Below, in pieces: positions 37,866-48,080 of a stretch of 64,000 bases of DNA. The position numbers and the translations under genes were made by a program. The number at the start of each line of letters is the position of its first letter. Positions within the stretch are counted from its first letter, which is position 1. The notes under the pieces are model-generated. The model did not search any database. It saw nothing but the letters and a program-made list of their open reading frames with translations, and was not told where the DNA came from. Source of the stretch: Nocardia brasiliensis IFM 10847 (GTDB taxonomy: Bacteria > Actinomycetota > Actinomycetes > Mycobacteriales > Mycobacteriaceae); the NCBI RefSeq assembly GCF_000710915.1, contig NZ_BAUA01000046.1, positions 52,299 to 116,298 of the forward strand, written 5' to 3'.

Positions 37866-38483
37866 TCAGATGCGTTCGGCCAGGCCCGGGTAGTCGAGCA
37901 GGAAACCGTCGGCATCGACGGTGACGGTCGCGCTGGACACCGGCGACAGCACACTGATGCCGTCGGCCGCCGCGCTGTAGGTCAGGCTGGCTTCCTGGAC
38001 GAGCAGGTCCGGCAGCCGCACATAGACCACCGGCACCTGCACATCGTGCACCGCGTGCTGCAGGTCGAAGCGCCGGATCGGCAGCGTATTGAAGAACGGA
38101 CTGAGCACCACGTCCACGTCCAGCGCGCCCGCGAAGGTGGAGCGGACGTGGCTGCCGCCCGCGTCCACCAGCCAGTAGTTCTCCTCGTCCCGGGCGATGG
38201 AAGCGTGCCGCTCGCCCGCGGCCGTGGTGGTGCGCAGCGAGAGGCGTTTGGTGGCGCCGCTCTCGTCGGTCACCAGGTCGTAGGACGCGCTGAAGGCCGG
38301 GTGGTCGTCGCACGCGCCGCCGATCATGCGACCGGCGGCGCGGATACGGTTGCCGTTGAGGGTCACGCGCACCGATTCCATCCGGGACGCGTTGTGCGCG
38401 CGCCAGGTGAGAATCGCCGGCCAACGGGAGGCCGGTGGCGTCTCGTTGCCAGTGGCTTGGCTCTCGGAGGCTGGGATCGTCAC
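37866..38483 (-). CDS. DUF1089 putative glycolipid-binding protein
   Basis: 205 residues from GTG 38483. The family (PF06475-type) folds into a barrel related to lipoprotein-carrier proteins. Hallmarks: NGNRIRAAGRMIGG, YDLVTDESGATKRLSLRT, SPFFNTLPIRRFDL and VYVRLPDLLVQEASLTYSAAA. No signal peptide is visible, so it is probably cytoplasmic. Ligand unknown. Downstream of the second ABC exporter operon on the same strand (53 bp) yet with its own start; possible operon member. Confidence 0.75.
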   Translation of the reverse strand: MTIPASESQATGNETPPASRWPAILTWRAHNASRMESVRVTLNGNRIRAAGRMIGGACDDHPAFSASYDLVTDESGATKRLSLRTTTAAGERHASIARDEENYWLVDAGGSHVRSTFAGALDVDVVLSPFFNTLPIRRFDLQHAVHDVQVPVVYVRLPDLLVQEASLTYSAAADGISVLSPVSSATVTVDADGFLLDYPGLAERI

Positions 38484-38535
38484 ATCTCTACCGTAAGCGA
38501 CGCCAGGCCGTTGCCCGCACCACACCGGGCCCGCA

Positions 38536-40410
38536 TCACACCAACGACTCGCGCCACGCCGCGTGCAGGCTGGCGAACTTGCCGGTGCCCGCGATCAGCT
38601 CATCCGGGGTGCCGTCCTCGGCGACGCGGCCCGATTCCAGCACCAGCACCCGGTCGGCGATGGCCACCGTGGACAACCGGTGCGCGATGATGATCGCGGT
38701 GCGGTCGCGCAGCACCGTCTCCAGTGCCCGCTGCACCAGCCGCTCGCCCGGGATGTCGAGGCTGGACGTGGCCTCGTCCAGCACGATCACCGCCGGGTCG
38801 GCGAGGAACACCCGGGCGAAGGCGACCAGCTGCCGCTGGCCCGCGGACAACCGGCCACCGCGCTTGCGCACGTCGGTGTCGAAACCCTCCGGCAGCGCCT
38901 GCACGAACTCGTACAGGCCGACCGCGCGGGCCGCCGCGAACACCTCCGCGTCGGACGCGTCGGGCCGGCCGAGCCGGATGTTGTCGGCCACCGAACCGGA
39001 GAACAGGTAGGACTCCTGGGTGACCATCACGACATTGCGGCGCAGGTCGGTGTCGGTGATCCGGCGCAGGTCGATCCCGTCGAGGGTGACCGTGCCGCTG
39101 GACGGGTCGTAGAACCGGGTCAGCAGCTTGGCCAGGGTCGACTTGCCCGCACCGGTGGCACCGACCAGAGCGACGACCTGTCCCGCGGGGATATCGAGAG
39201 TGAACTCCGGCAGCACCTCACGCTCGCCGTAGCCGAACGACACCCGGTCCATCCGGACCGCGCCGGTGGCCTTGGTCAGCGGCACCGGCTCGGCGGGTTC
39301 GCGCACCGAGGGTTCTTCCTCGAGCACGCCGGAGATCTTCTCCAGCGCCGCCGCGGCGGACTGGTACGAGTTGAACACCTGCGCGAGTTCGTCGAGTGGA
39401 CCGTAGAACTCGTTGAGGTACAACAGGTATGCCGCGAGCACGCCGAGCGCGAGGTTGCCCTCGATCACCAGCCAGGCGCCCACCACGATGATGACCACCC
39501 GGGTGATGTTGCCGATCGCCCTGGTGAGCCCCGCGTAATCGCCCATGCCGCGCATGGCGGCGGTGGTCGCCCGCTGGAACTCGGCGTCCTCGTGTGCCAG
39601 CACCGACTCGTTGCGCTGCTCGCGGCGGAACGTCTGCACCGCGCGCATGCCGCCCATCGACTCGACGAACTGCACCACCACCTTCGCGATGGCACCGCGG
39701 GTCCGGCGGTATCCGGCGCGCTGCCTGCGCTGCGCCCAGCGGGTGACGAGCACCAGCGGCACGAAGCCGAGCAGCACGATCGCGGCCAGCGTCAGGTTCA
39801 GGTAGATCAGCAGCACCGCGATGGTGAGCACCGAAAGGATCGCGCTGAGCGCCTGATTCAGCGCGCTCTCCAGCAGCTCCTGCAGCGTCTCGATGTCACC
39901 GGTGAGCCGCGCGACCACCTTGCCGGAGGTGTACTTCTCGTGGAAGGCGACGCTGAGCCGCTGCATGTGCGTGAACGAGCGCACCCGCAGGTCGAACAGG
40001 ACGCTCTGGCTCAGCCGGCCGGACACGCGCAGGAACAGGAACGTGGTCGCGACCCCGAGCAGGACCGCGCCGAGATACCCGCCGACCGTCCACGCCAGTG
40101 GGGTCCAATTGCCTTTGCGCCCTTCGCTGATGCCGGTGTCGAGGCCGTGCGCGACGAACAGCGGCGCCGAAACCATCGCGGCGTTGTCCACCACGATGAG
40201 CACCAGCGCCAGCGCCGCCAGCTTGCGGTACGGCCGGATCAGGTCGAGCAGCAGCCGCCGGGATCGACCGGCCAGCACCAGGTTTCCGGCCTGGGTGACC
40301 TCCTTGTCCTCGCTCGCGATGCCGCGCCAGTCGGCGGCCTCGTCCCGCGGGGTCACGGACGAATCCGCCTCCGGTGCCGCGTCTTTCGACGTGACGGTTT
40401 CCGTACTCAT
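38536..40410 (-). CDS. ABC exporter half-transporter (second gene of second pair)
   Basis: 624 residues with a 40-residue acidic N-terminal extension, a six-helix type I exporter domain, and NBD: Walker A GATGAGKST, signature LSAGQRQ, Walker B VIVLDEATSS with catalytic Glu, IAHRLST. It overlaps the upstream half-transporter by 4 bp (ATGA), a sign of stoichiometric synthesis. The catalytic Glu here complements the Asp in the partner, giving a heterodimer with one functional hydrolysis site. Substrate unknown. Confidence 0.9.
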   Translation of the reverse strand: MSTETVTSKDAAPEADSSVTPRDEAADWRGIASEDKEVTQAGNLVLAGRSRRLLLDLIRPYRKLAALALVLIVVDNAAMVSAPLFVAHGLDTGISEGRKGNWTPLAWTVGGYLGAVLLGVATTFLFLRVSGRLSQSVLFDLRVRSFTHMQRLSVAFHEKYTSGKVVARLTGDIETLQELLESALNQALSAILSVLTIAVLLIYLNLTLAAIVLLGFVPLVLVTRWAQRRQRAGYRRTRGAIAKVVVQFVESMGGMRAVQTFRREQRNESVLAHEDAEFQRATTAAMRGMGDYAGLTRAIGNITRVVIIVVGAWLVIEGNLALGVLAAYLLYLNEFYGPLDELAQVFNSYQSAAAALEKISGVLEEEPSVREPAEPVPLTKATGAVRMDRVSFGYGEREVLPEFTLDIPAGQVVALVGATGAGKSTLAKLLTRFYDPSSGTVTLDGIDLRRITDTDLRRNVVMVTQESYLFSGSVADNIRLGRPDASDAEVFAAARAVGLYEFVQALPEGFDTDVRKRGGRLSAGQRQLVAFARVFLADPAVIVLDEATSSLDIPGERLVQRALETVLRDRTAIIIAHRLSTVAIADRVLVLESGRVAEDGTPDELIAGTGKFASLHAAWRESLV

Positions 40411-42326
40411 TGCTGCTCACCTCCCATCAGTTCGCGATAACGGCTGCTGCTGCGCAGCAGCTGGTCATGGGTGCCCTCGGCGACGATCCGGCCCTCGGCG
40501 AGCACCGCGACCCGGTCGGCCAGCGCCGCCGTCGACGGCCGGTGCGCGACGAGCAGGGTGGTCGCGCCGGTCAGCACCGTGCGCAGCCGCTCCTGCACCC
40601 GTTCCTCGGTCTCCACGTCCAGCGCGGACAGCGGGTCGTCGAGCACCATGATTCGGCTGCGGCGGTATTCACCCGCCCCGTCGGCTCCGCCTCCTACCGT
40701 CCCCCGGTATTCACCCACCCCGTCGGCTCCGCCTCCTACCGTCCCCCGGTATTCACCCTCGAGCGCACCCGCCCCGCTCAGCACGGCGCGGGCCAGCGCG
40801 AGCCGCTGGCGCTGGCCGCCGGACAGGCTCAGGCCCTGCTCGCCGATCCTGGTGTCCAAGCCCCAGGGCAGTTCGTCCACGAACTCGCTCGCCTGGGCGA
40901 CGTCGAGCGCGCGGCGCACATCGGCGTCGGTGGCCGACGGGTCGCCCAGCGCGACGTTCTCCCGCACACTCGCCGAGAACAGCACCGGCTCCTCGAAGGC
41001 CACCGAGACCAGCGACCGCAGATCGGCCAGCCGCATGTCCGCGATGTCGATGCCGTCGATGGTGATCGCGCCGCCGGTGACGTCGTAGAGCCGCGGGATC
41101 AGGTTGAGCAGCGCGGTCTTGCCGCTGCCGGTCGCGCCGACCAGCGCGACCGTCTCGCCCGGACGAATCCTGAGCGAAACGTCGTGCAGTACTTCTGCCT
41201 TCGCGTCGGGGAAGGCGAATTTCACGCCTTCCAAACGCAGTTCGCCGACGATCTGCTCGGGCAGCTCGACCGGATCGGCCGGGTCGGTGATGTCCACCGG
41301 GGTATCGATGATCTCCCAGTAGCGGTCACCCGCGGTGCGCGCGTCGTTCCACTCGGCGAGCAGGAAGCCGGTCCAGATGATCGGCCACTGCAGGAAATTC
41401 GCCAGCGTGATGCCGGCGACCAGGGTGCCGAGCGTCATCGTGCCCTGCACCACCGACCAGGCGCCGAAACCGAGCGCGAACACGATGGCCAGCTGCGGCA
41501 TGCCGGTCATGGCCGACCACAACCGGGCGTCCAGCCGGACCTTGTACAGCTCGGTCTGCTGCAACTCGCGCGACTGCGCGCGGAACCGGCCGCCGAAGAA
41601 CCCACCGCGGCCGAACGCCTTGAGCACCCGCACGCCCTGCGCCGATTCCTCGGCGGTGGTCGCCAGGTCACCCGCCTGATCCTGCGAGCGGCGCGACGCC
41701 TTGGCGTACTCCCGCTCGAACCGAACGGCAATGTAGGTCAACGGGATCGAGATGATCAAGAAGAGCAGGCCGATCTGCCAGTTCAACCACAGCAGGGCGA
41801 GCAGGCCGACCGGGATCAGCACCATGTGCAGGATCAGGAACGGACCGGCGAACGCGACGAACCGGCGCATGGTGGCCATGTCGTCGACCGCGCGGGACAG
41901 CAGCTGACCCGACTCCCACGCGTCGTGCCGTCCGATCGCCAGCGTCTGCAGCTTGCGAAAGATCTTGGCGCGCATGGTGATCTCGAACTCGGTGGCCGGC
42001 TTCGCGACCAGCCAGCGCCGCCCCCACACCCCAGCGGCGTCCAGCAGACCGAGCACGAGCACGAGCAGCGCGGGCCACAGCGCCCCGCCGAAGTCCTTCC
42101 TGGCGATCGGTCCGTCGACGATTCGCGCGATCACCAGTGGAATGGCGATCGCGGTCAGCGACGAGAGGATCGCGAGCACGGTCGCGCCGAGCAGCGCGCG
42201 CCGGTGCGGACGCACATACGGCCAGAACCGCCGCAGCGAATCCAGGCGGCCCGGCGTCGACGACGCGGGCCGCTGCGGTCTGTCGGCCTCCGGATCGGCT
42301 GCCGCGACGTCCAGTGCGACTGACAT
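40407..42326 (-). CDS. ABC exporter half-transporter with repeat insertion in the NBD (first gene of second pair)
   Basis: 639 residues from ATG 42326 (GGGGAG upstream). Membrane domain, then Walker A GATGSGKTA and signature LSGGQRQ. Walker B is IMVLDDPLSALD with Asp in place of the catalytic Glu. Between signature helix and Walker B, where homologues have two or three residues (RPR), this protein has about 33 extra: GAGALEGEYRGTVGGGADGV, GEYRGTVGGGADGA, GEYRRSR. It is a tandem repeat of a 42-bp unit in frame. The insertion sits on a surface loop of the NBD, so function may be kept. Confidence 0.9.
   Translation of the reverse strand: MSVALDVAAADPEADRPQRPASSTPGRLDSLRRFWPYVRPHRRALLGATVLAILSSLTAIAIPLVIARIVDGPIARKDFGGALWPALLVLVLGLLDAAGVWGRRWLVAKPATEFEITMRAKIFRKLQTLAIGRHDAWESGQLLSRAVDDMATMRRFVAFAGPFLILHMVLIPVGLLALLWLNWQIGLLFLIISIPLTYIAVRFEREYAKASRRSQDQAGDLATTAEESAQGVRVLKAFGRGGFFGGRFRAQSRELQQTELYKVRLDARLWSAMTGMPQLAIVFALGFGAWSVVQGTMTLGTLVAGITLANFLQWPIIWTGFLLAEWNDARTAGDRYWEIIDTPVDITDPADPVELPEQIVGELRLEGVKFAFPDAKAEVLHDVSLRIRPGETVALVGATGSGKTALLNLIPRLYDVTGGAITIDGIDIADMRLADLRSLVSVAFEEPVLFSASVRENVALGDPSATDADVRRALDVAQASEFVDELPWGLDTRIGEQGLSLSGGQRQRLALARAVLSGAGALEGEYRGTVGGGADGVGEYRGTVGGGADGAGEYRRSRIMVLDDPLSALDVETEERVQERLRTVLTGATTLLVAHRPSTAALADRVAVLAEGRIVAEGTHDQLLRSSSRYRELMGGEQQ
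40664..40757. repeat. Tandem 42-bp repeat, 2.2 copies, inside an ABC ATPase gene
   Basis: Units 40664-40705 and 40706-40747 differ at one base; a third begins GGTATTCACC at 40748. Each unit is 14 codons, so copy-number change preserves the reading frame. Confidence 0.9.
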
Positions 42327-42556
42327 AGCTCCCCCTAGAGGTCTGTGGCTGGCGATGGAAAGAGACGGGACGCCCGCTGATGATCGCATCGGGGTCCGAC
42401 AATCCAGGGTGGCATCAACATCCCCATCAGCCAACCGATTTTCCGGGCCGGCCGATCCCCGCACGTCGGCATTCGTGCTGGATATCACCCCTGCCGCACA
42501 CCTCGTCGCCGTCATGAATCCAGTCAACAACCCGAAGTAACCTCGAGGTCAAGAAA

Positions 42557-42601
42557 GACCGGCCGGGCCGCTGTCCGTGGTGGACAGCGGCCCGGCCGGT
42601 C
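42557..42601 (-). terminator. Strong intrinsic terminator after the FadD32-like gene
   Basis: Perfect 20-bp stem (arms 42557-42576 and 42582-42601, starting GACCGGCCGGGCCGCTGTCC), 5-nt loop GTGGT, followed on the minus strand by TTTCTT. It separates the lipid genes from the ABC operon 230 bp downstream. Confidence 0.9.
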
Positions 42602-42619
42602 GGGGTGTGGCGCGGCGGG

Positions 42620-44548
42620 TTAGCGGACGCCCGCGCTTTCGGCCTCGCGCTCCTGCGGTGCGTCCGGGAACGCCTGCTGCTGGTATCCGCCGCGCAGTGT
42701 GCCGTCCAGGTACGCGGCGCGGCAGGCGCGCCGCGCGATCTTGCCGCTCGACGTGCGCGGGATGGAACCCGCGGGCACGAGCAGCACATCCCGCACCGTG
42801 ACGCCGTGCCGCTGCGAGACGGCCGCGCGCACGACATCGGCGACCGGCTGGGTCTCGAGTTTGCCCGCACCGGTATTGCGTTCGGCGACGATGACCAACT
42901 GCTCGGAGGTGTCGTCGGCGTCGAACCGGAGCCCGGAGTGGCTGTTCTTGTCGAAGACCAGCGCGGGCAGTTCGTTGGCCGGCACCGAGAACGCGGCGAC
43001 GAAACCCGGTCGCAGCGCGGTACTGGACTCCTGCGCGGAGAACTCCAGATCCTGCGGGTAGTGATTGCGGCCGTCGACGATCACCAGGTCCTTGACCCGG
43101 CCGGTGATGTAGAGCTCGCCGTCGAGGTAGGCGCCGTAGTCGCCGGTGCGCATCCAGTTCGCGTCCTCGGCGGTACCGGTCGCGTGACTGCCCTCGGGCA
43201 GCCGGGCGGTCAGCTTGGCGCGGAAGGTGGCGGCCGTCTCCTCCGGACGCCCCCAGTAGCCGATGCCCATGTTCTCGCCGTGCAGCCAGATCTCGCCGAC
43301 CTCGCCGTCGGCCCGCTCCACCCCGGTGCTCGGATCGACGATCGTGGCCCACTGCGACAGCGCGACATAGCCGCAGGAGACCTGCGCGATCGAGTTCTCC
43401 GCGCCCTCCTCGACCTCGACCATTCGGCCCGAATTCAGTTGCGCGCGATCGACGTACACGACCCGCGCCTCGTCCTCGGCCTTGGTCGCCGAGACGAACA
43501 ACGTCGCCTCGGCCATGCCGTAGCAGGGTTTGATCGTCGTCTTCGGCAGCCCGTACGGGGCGAACGCCTCGTTGAATTTCTTCATCGACGACACCGAAAC
43601 CGGTTCACTGCCGTTGATCAGGCCGATCACATTCGACAGATCGAGTTCCTCGCCCGGCTTCGGCTTACCGCGGGCCGCCGCGTGTTCGAACGCGAAATTC
43701 GGTGCGGCGGCGAAGGTTCCGGCGCCGTCCGAGGCGGCGGCCAGTTCTTTGATCCAGCGGTACGGCCGCCGGACGAACGCGCTCGGCGACATGATGGTGA
43801 TGAATCCGCCGCCCACCGTCGGCAGGATCACGCAGAGCAGGCCCATATCGTGGAACAGCGGCAACCAGGTGACGCCGCGGGAATTCTCGGTGACGCCGAT
43901 GGCGTCGATCATCTGCAGCAGGTTGGTGCCCACCGCGCGGTGCGTGATCTCCACGCCCGCGGGCGTTCTGGTGGAACCGGAGGTGTATTGCAGATAGGCC
44001 ACGCTGTCGATATTGATATCCGGCCGCACCCAGGTCGCGCCGACGCTGTCCGGAATCGCTTCCACCGCAATGATTCGCGGCCGCTGCGGCGCGGGCAGAT
44101 GCCGGAAGAAGTTCCGCACGCCCCCGGCCGCGGAGCCGACTGTGAGAATCGCCGCGGGCGTGCAGTCGCCGAGCACCGCGGTGAGCCGATCGGTATGCCC
44201 CTGCTCCTCCGGATCGAACAGCGGCACCGCGATATTGCCCGCGTAGACCGCCGCGAAGATGGACACGACATAGTCGAGCCCCTGCGGCGCCAGAATCGCC
44301 ACCCGGTCACCCGGCTCGGTCACCTGCTGCAAGCGGGCTGCGACGGCACGCAATCGGACGCCGAACTGCCGCCAGGTCAGCTCGTGGTACTCACCGTCGC
44401 GTTCCCGCGAATAGTCGATATAGCGGTAAGCGAGGTCGTCGCCGTTCTCCGCACTGTGTTTGTCGACGAAGTCGATGAGGGTCTTGTCACCGCGGATCTT
44501 GATATTGCCCTGGTCATCCAAATAGTCGTCGAAAGTCTCGTCGATCAT
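42620..44548 (-). CDS. fadD32: FadD32-type fatty acyl-AMP ligase
   Basis: 642 residues from ATG 44548 with AAGGATAAGG upstream. Activates long-chain fatty acids as acyl-adenylates for transfer to an acyl carrier or polyketide synthase, as in mycolate synthesis. AMP-binding motifs: [69 protein letters not shown]. Length and [11 protein letters not shown] start fit FadD32. The usual neighbours pks13 and accD4 are not here; a Kas-type gene lies directly upstream, 106 bp away on the same strand. It may be a second copy with a special acceptor. Confidence 0.88.
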   Translation of the reverse strand: MIDETFDDYLDDQGNIKIRGDKTLIDFVDKHSAENGDDLAYRYIDYSRERDGEYHELTWRQFGVRLRAVAARLQQVTEPGDRVAILAPQGLDYVVSIFAAVYAGNIAVPLFDPEEQGHTDRLTAVLGDCTPAAILTVGSAAGGVRNFFRHLPAPQRPRIIAVEAIPDSVGATWVRPDINIDSVAYLQYTSGSTRTPAGVEITHRAVGTNLLQMIDAIGVTENSRGVTWLPLFHDMGLLCVILPTVGGGFITIMSPSAFVRRPYRWIKELAAASDGAGTFAAAPNFAFEHAAARGKPKPGEELDLSNVIGLINGSEPVSVSSMKKFNEAFAPYGLPKTTIKPCYGMAEATLFVSATKAEDEARVVYVDRAQLNSGRMVEVEEGAENSIAQVSCGYVALSQWATIVDPSTGVERADGEVGEIWLHGENMGIGYWGRPEETAATFRAKLTARLPEGSHATGTAEDANWMRTGDYGAYLDGELYITGRVKDLVIVDGRNHYPQDLEFSAQESSTALRPGFVAAFSVPANELPALVFDKNSHSGLRFDADDTSEQLVIVAERNTGAGKLETQPVADVVRAAVSQRHGVTVRDVLLVPAGSIPRTSSGKIARRACRAAYLDGTLRGGYQQQAFPDAPQEREAESAGVR

Positions 44549-44654
44549 CGCCTTATCCTTTTGCCAAAGCACGCACTCAGGCCGTGCAGTTACACCGAAC
44601 ACAGGTCGATAACGAAGCGTCGGGAAGGCTAGCAGGTGCGCCGCCTTCCGTCGC

Positions 44655-45902
44655 TCAGTACCGCCCGAAGGCGATCGCCACGTTGTGCCCTCCGAAACCG
44701 AAGGAGTTGTTCACGGCGTAATCGATCCGCCCTGCCCTGGCTTGGCCTTTGACGACGTCGAGGTCGATTTCCGGGTCCTGATTGTCCAAATTCAGTGTGG
44801 GCGGCACGATCCCGTCGCGAATGGACAGCACGGTGAGCACCGATTCGAGCGCGCCGACCGCGCCGATCGAATGGCCGAGCGCCGACTTGGGCGCGTACAC
44901 CGAGGTGTGATTGCCGACCGCGGCCGCGATGGCCTTCGCCTCGGCGGTATCGCCGATCGGGGTCGCGGTGGCGTGCGCGTTCACGTGCGTGATGTCGCGC
45001 TTGGACAGCCCGGCCTTCTCGATCGCCTTGGTCATCGCGCGCGCGGCGCCCTTGCCCTCGAGCTCGGGCGCGACCAGATGGAACGCGTCGGAGGTGATGC
45101 CCGCGCCCATGATGCGCGCGTGAATCGTCGCGCCGCGCGCCTTCGCGTGCTCCTCGGTCTCGATCACCATCATCGCGCCGGCCTCGCCGAAGACGAACCC
45201 GTCACGGTCCTTGTCGAACGGACGCGAGGCGTTCTTCGGGGCGTCGTTGCGGGTGCTCATCGCGCGCATCATGGTGAACGCCGCGATCGGCACGGCCTGA
45301 ATCGAACCCTCGACGCCCCCGGTGACCACCATGTCCGCGTCGCCCATGACGATCATCTGCCAGGCGTTGGCGATCGCCTCGGAACCGGAGGAGCACGCCG
45401 ACACCGGAGTCACCACACCCGCTCGCGCGCCCAGCTCCACGCCGACGCAGGCGGCCGAACCGTTCGGCATGATCCGCTGGATGGTCAGCGGCGAAACCTT
45501 GCGGTAGCCACCGTGTTCCAGCCGGTCCCTGGCCCCGACCAGGTATTCGCTGCCGCCGATGCCGGTACCGATGGACACGCCGAGCCGGTCCTTGTCGACC
45601 TCGGGGCTGCCCGCGTTGCGCCACACCTCGCGGCACAGCACGGTCGCCATCTGCTCCACGTAGGACAGGTTGCGCACCTCGTTACGGGTGAGGCAGTCCG
45701 AGGGCGAGACCTTCAGGTGCCCGCCGATGCGCACCGGCAGCTCGAACTGGTCGATGAAGGTGTCTTCCAGGACGTCGATGCCGCTCTCCCCGTTGAGCAG
45801 GCCTTTCCAGGTCGAATCGACGTCACCGGCGATCGACGTGGTCGCCGCCAGGCTGGTGACGACCACGTTGGGAAAGCTCCTGTTTTTCGAAGGTATCTGC
45901 AT
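44655..45902 (-). CDS. KasA/KasB-type 3-oxoacyl-ACP synthase
   Basis: 415 residues, the length of mycobacterial KasA/KasB. Elongates acyl-ACP with malonyl-ACP in FAS-II/meromycolate synthesis. Catalytic Cys170 in [10 protein letters not shown], His in [12 protein letters not shown] and His in [12 protein letters not shown]. The start region ([22 protein letters not shown]) is Kas-like. No acpM, fabD or accD6 gene adjoins; instead a FadD32-like ligase follows. So this is an orphan, probably specialised, synthase working with the ligase. Confidence 0.9.
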   Translation of the reverse strand: MQIPSKNRSFPNVVVTSLAATTSIAGDVDSTWKGLLNGESGIDVLEDTFIDQFELPVRIGGHLKVSPSDCLTRNEVRNLSYVEQMATVLCREVWRNAGSPEVDKDRLGVSIGTGIGGSEYLVGARDRLEHGGYRKVSPLTIQRIMPNGSAACVGVELGARAGVVTPVSACSSGSEAIANAWQMIVMGDADMVVTGGVEGSIQAVPIAAFTMMRAMSTRNDAPKNASRPFDKDRDGFVFGEAGAMMVIETEEHAKARGATIHARIMGAGITSDAFHLVAPELEGKGAARAMTKAIEKAGLSKRDITHVNAHATATPIGDTAEAKAIAAAVGNHTSVYAPKSALGHSIGAVGALESVLTVLSIRDGIVPPTLNLDNQDPEIDLDVVKGQARAGRIDYAVNNSFGFGGHNVAIAFGRY

Positions 45903-46278
45903 GTTCGCTCACTTTCCCTAGCGTGACGACTAAGAAATCTGCCGAGCCGAAAACCTGGTGGAGCAATGGCATTTCGTCCGCGGACGCGCCGGAGAAACCG
46001 GGGCGGCATCCGCGCGGAGCACGCATGAACGCAGGCAGAACGCCCGCCGAGCCTGTCATCAGGGCCGCACGTGATCGGCCGATGAGCATTATCGAGGAGC
46101 AGCAGACCGATCATCTTGCTGACACGCGGACCGTACCAGGCGCGCCACCACCGGCGCTGTCCGCTGCCCGTCATCGCGTTGTTCGCGGACGGTGCCGGGC
46201 AACTCGAGTAACCTGCTACCCCGGGCACGGGGCGCGAGGTCGGCGCGACCCGGCCACCGAGGCGAGGAAGGACGGTCG
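45903..46278. other. Divergent intergenic region, kas / DNA methyltransferase
   Basis: 376 bp. The frames in it lack protein-like composition or known motifs. It must contain the promoters of both genes; I see no convincing -35/-10 pair or operator. Confidence 0.4.
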
Positions 46279-47427
46279 GTGACGGGCGCGCGGATGGTCG
46301 GGCTGTTCGCCGGGATCGGCGGGCTCGAGCTCGGTCTCGGGCACAACGGCTGGCAGACCGAGCTGCTGTGCGAGATCGATGCCGGCGCGCAAGGCGTGCT
46401 GGCCGCGCGGTTTCCCGACGTGCCACTGCATTCCGACATCACCACGCTGCGCGCGATCCCCGCGGGCACCGAGCTGGTCGCCGCCGGGTTTCCCTGCCAG
46501 GATCTGTCCCAGGCCGGCCGCACCGCGGGCATCACCGGGAAACGCTCCGGACTGGTCGACGAGGTGTTCCGGTTGGTGCGGCGCAAACGCGGGCCGCGCT
46601 GGCTGTTGATCGAGAACGTGCCGTTCATGCTGCAACTCGGCCGGGGTGCGGCGATGCGGCACATCACGGCGGCGTTGGAGGAGCTCGGCTACACCTGGGC
46701 TTACCGGGTGGTGGACGCGCGTGCGTTCGGCCTGCCACAGCGGCGTCAGCGGGTGCTGATGCTCGCCTCGCGCACCGAGGACCCGCGCGGGGTGCTGTTC
46801 GGCGACGACGCCGGGCCGCGCATCGTCGGCGACGCCGACCACGACCCGTGCGGTTTCTACTGGACCGAAGGCGTCCGTGGCCTGGGCTGGGCGGTGAACG
46901 CGGTACCGACGCTCAAGGGCGGCTCGGCCTTGGGGATCGCCAGCCCGCCCGCCGTACGGCTGCCCTCCGGCGAGATCGTCACGCCCGGACTGGTGGATGT
47001 GGAACGGCTGCAAGGCTTCGATCCCGAATGGACCGCGCCCGCCGCGGACGTGCCCGGGGTGCGCAAAGGACATCGGTGGAAGCTGGTCGGCAACGCGGTG
47101 AGCGTCCGAATGGCCGACTGGGTGGGCTCGCGGCTCAGCGCACCACTGGACCCCATCCCGGGCGATCAGCCGCTACCACCCGGAACACCGTGGCCCACCG
47201 CGGCCTGGGGTCACAACGGCGTCGCCTATCGGGTGCCGGTCTCCACCTGGCCCGTGCACGAACGCTACGAGGACCTGCGGAACTACCTCACCGACTCCCG
47301 CCTCCTGTCCGCCCGCGCCACCGCCGGCTTCCTCCGCCGCACCACCATGGGCAGCCTCCGCTTCCCGCCAGGCTTCCTCGACGACGTGGAAAGCCACCTC
47401 CACCGCATGGGCGGCTGGGCCGCATGA
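46279..47427 (+). CDS. DNA (cytosine-5) methyltransferase
   Basis: 382 residues from GTG 46279 with GAGGAAGGA upstream. Motif I FAGIGGLELGL at 10-20, motif IV PCQDLSQAG with catalytic Cys73, motif VI ENVP at 112-115, motif VIII QRRQRVLML, and the C-terminal motif X-like LVGNAVSVRMADWVG. Between them lies the target-recognition region. Overlaps vsr by 4 bp, an arrangement seen with Dcm-like methylases, where the product 5mC deaminates to T. No restriction endonuclease gene accompanies it. Specificity cannot be read from sequence. Confidence 0.92.
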   Translation: MTGARMVGLFAGIGGLELGLGHNGWQTELLCEIDAGAQGVLAARFPDVPLHSDITTLRAIPAGTELVAAGFPCQDLSQAGRTAGITGKRSGLVDEVFRLVRRKRGPRWLLIENVPFMLQLGRGAAMRHITAALEELGYTWAYRVVDARAFGLPQRRQRVLMLASRTEDPRGVLFGDDAGPRIVGDADHDPCGFYWTEGVRGLGWAVNAVPTLKGGSALGIASPPAVRLPSGEIVTPGLVDVERLQGFDPEWTAPAADVPGVRKGHRWKLVGNAVSVRMADWVGSRLSAPLDPIPGDQPLPPGTPWPTAAWGHNGVAYRVPVSTWPVHERYEDLRNYLTDSRLLSARATAGFLRRTTMGSLRFPPGFLDDVESHLHRMGGWAA

Positions 47428-48038
47428 GCTGCGATCCGGCAGACAGGCACGCACCGACCAGTCCACCGCCGGACAACCCACCCACAAACGTCACCCCCGA
47501 GCCCGCGGAGCACGCCGAACCAAGGAGGGCAGCCACCCACGCGGACAGCGGATCGCGCCGCACGGGAAATCGCACGCCGCGCGGGGAATCGCCGAACGAC
47601 ACGCGCGCGGGGAGCGAATCAGTGCGCGCGAGAGGGCGTCCGATCACGGATGCGGCGACGAGTGCGCGGATGGCGCGGCAGCGGCGCAGCGGTACCAAAC
47701 CGGAGCTGGCGTTGCGCAAGGAATTACATCGACGGGGGCTGCGGTACTTCGTCGATCGGGCGCCGATCCGCGGACAGCGGCGACGAGCCGACCTGGTGTT
47801 TCCCCGGCTGCGCGTCGCGGTCTACGTGGACGGCTGTTTCTGGCATCGGTGCCCGCAGCACGCCACCGATCCTCGCAACAACGGCGAGTGGTGGGCCGCG
47901 AAACTGGCCGGGAACGTGGCGCGCGATCGCGCGACGGACGCCGCGCTGACCGAAGCGGGCTGGCAGGTCATCCGCGTGTGGGAACACGAGGACGCGGTCG
48001 CCGCAGCGGACCGGGTCCAAGCGGCACTGCGCAGCTGA
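47424..48038 (+). CDS. vsr: Very short patch repair endonuclease Vsr with unusual N-terminal extension
   Basis: 204 residues if started at the ATG overlapping the methylase stop (ATGA). Residues 83-204 are Vsr: MARQRRSGTKPELALRKELH, RADLVFPRLRVAVYVDGCFW (catalytic Asp, then the HRCPQHAT zinc ligands), TEAGWQVIRVWEHE. Vsr nicks next to the T of T:G mismatches in methylated sites. The first 80 residues are Pro/Arg/Ser-rich and unlike normal Vsr (about 130-160 residues); a later start, for instance ATG 47670, would give a normal protein. Followed by a long hairpin. Confidence 0.88.
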   Translation: MSCDPADRHAPTSPPPDNPPTNVTPEPAEHAEPRRAATHADSGSRRTGNRTPRGESPNDTRAGSESVRARGRPITDAATSARMARQRRSGTKPELALRKELHRRGLRYFVDRAPIRGQRRRADLVFPRLRVAVYVDGCFWHRCPQHATDPRNNGEWWAAKLAGNVARDRATDAALTEAGWQVIRVWEHEDAVAAADRVQAALRS

Positions 48039-48080
48039 ACGCCGGGGCATCGAGCGCGGCGCCGTAGCTCCAGGACTTTT

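Noticed and set aside
45923..46282. A 119-codon plus-strand frame before the DNA methylase
   Set aside because: No motif, poor composition, and it overlaps the methylase start; treated as intergenic.
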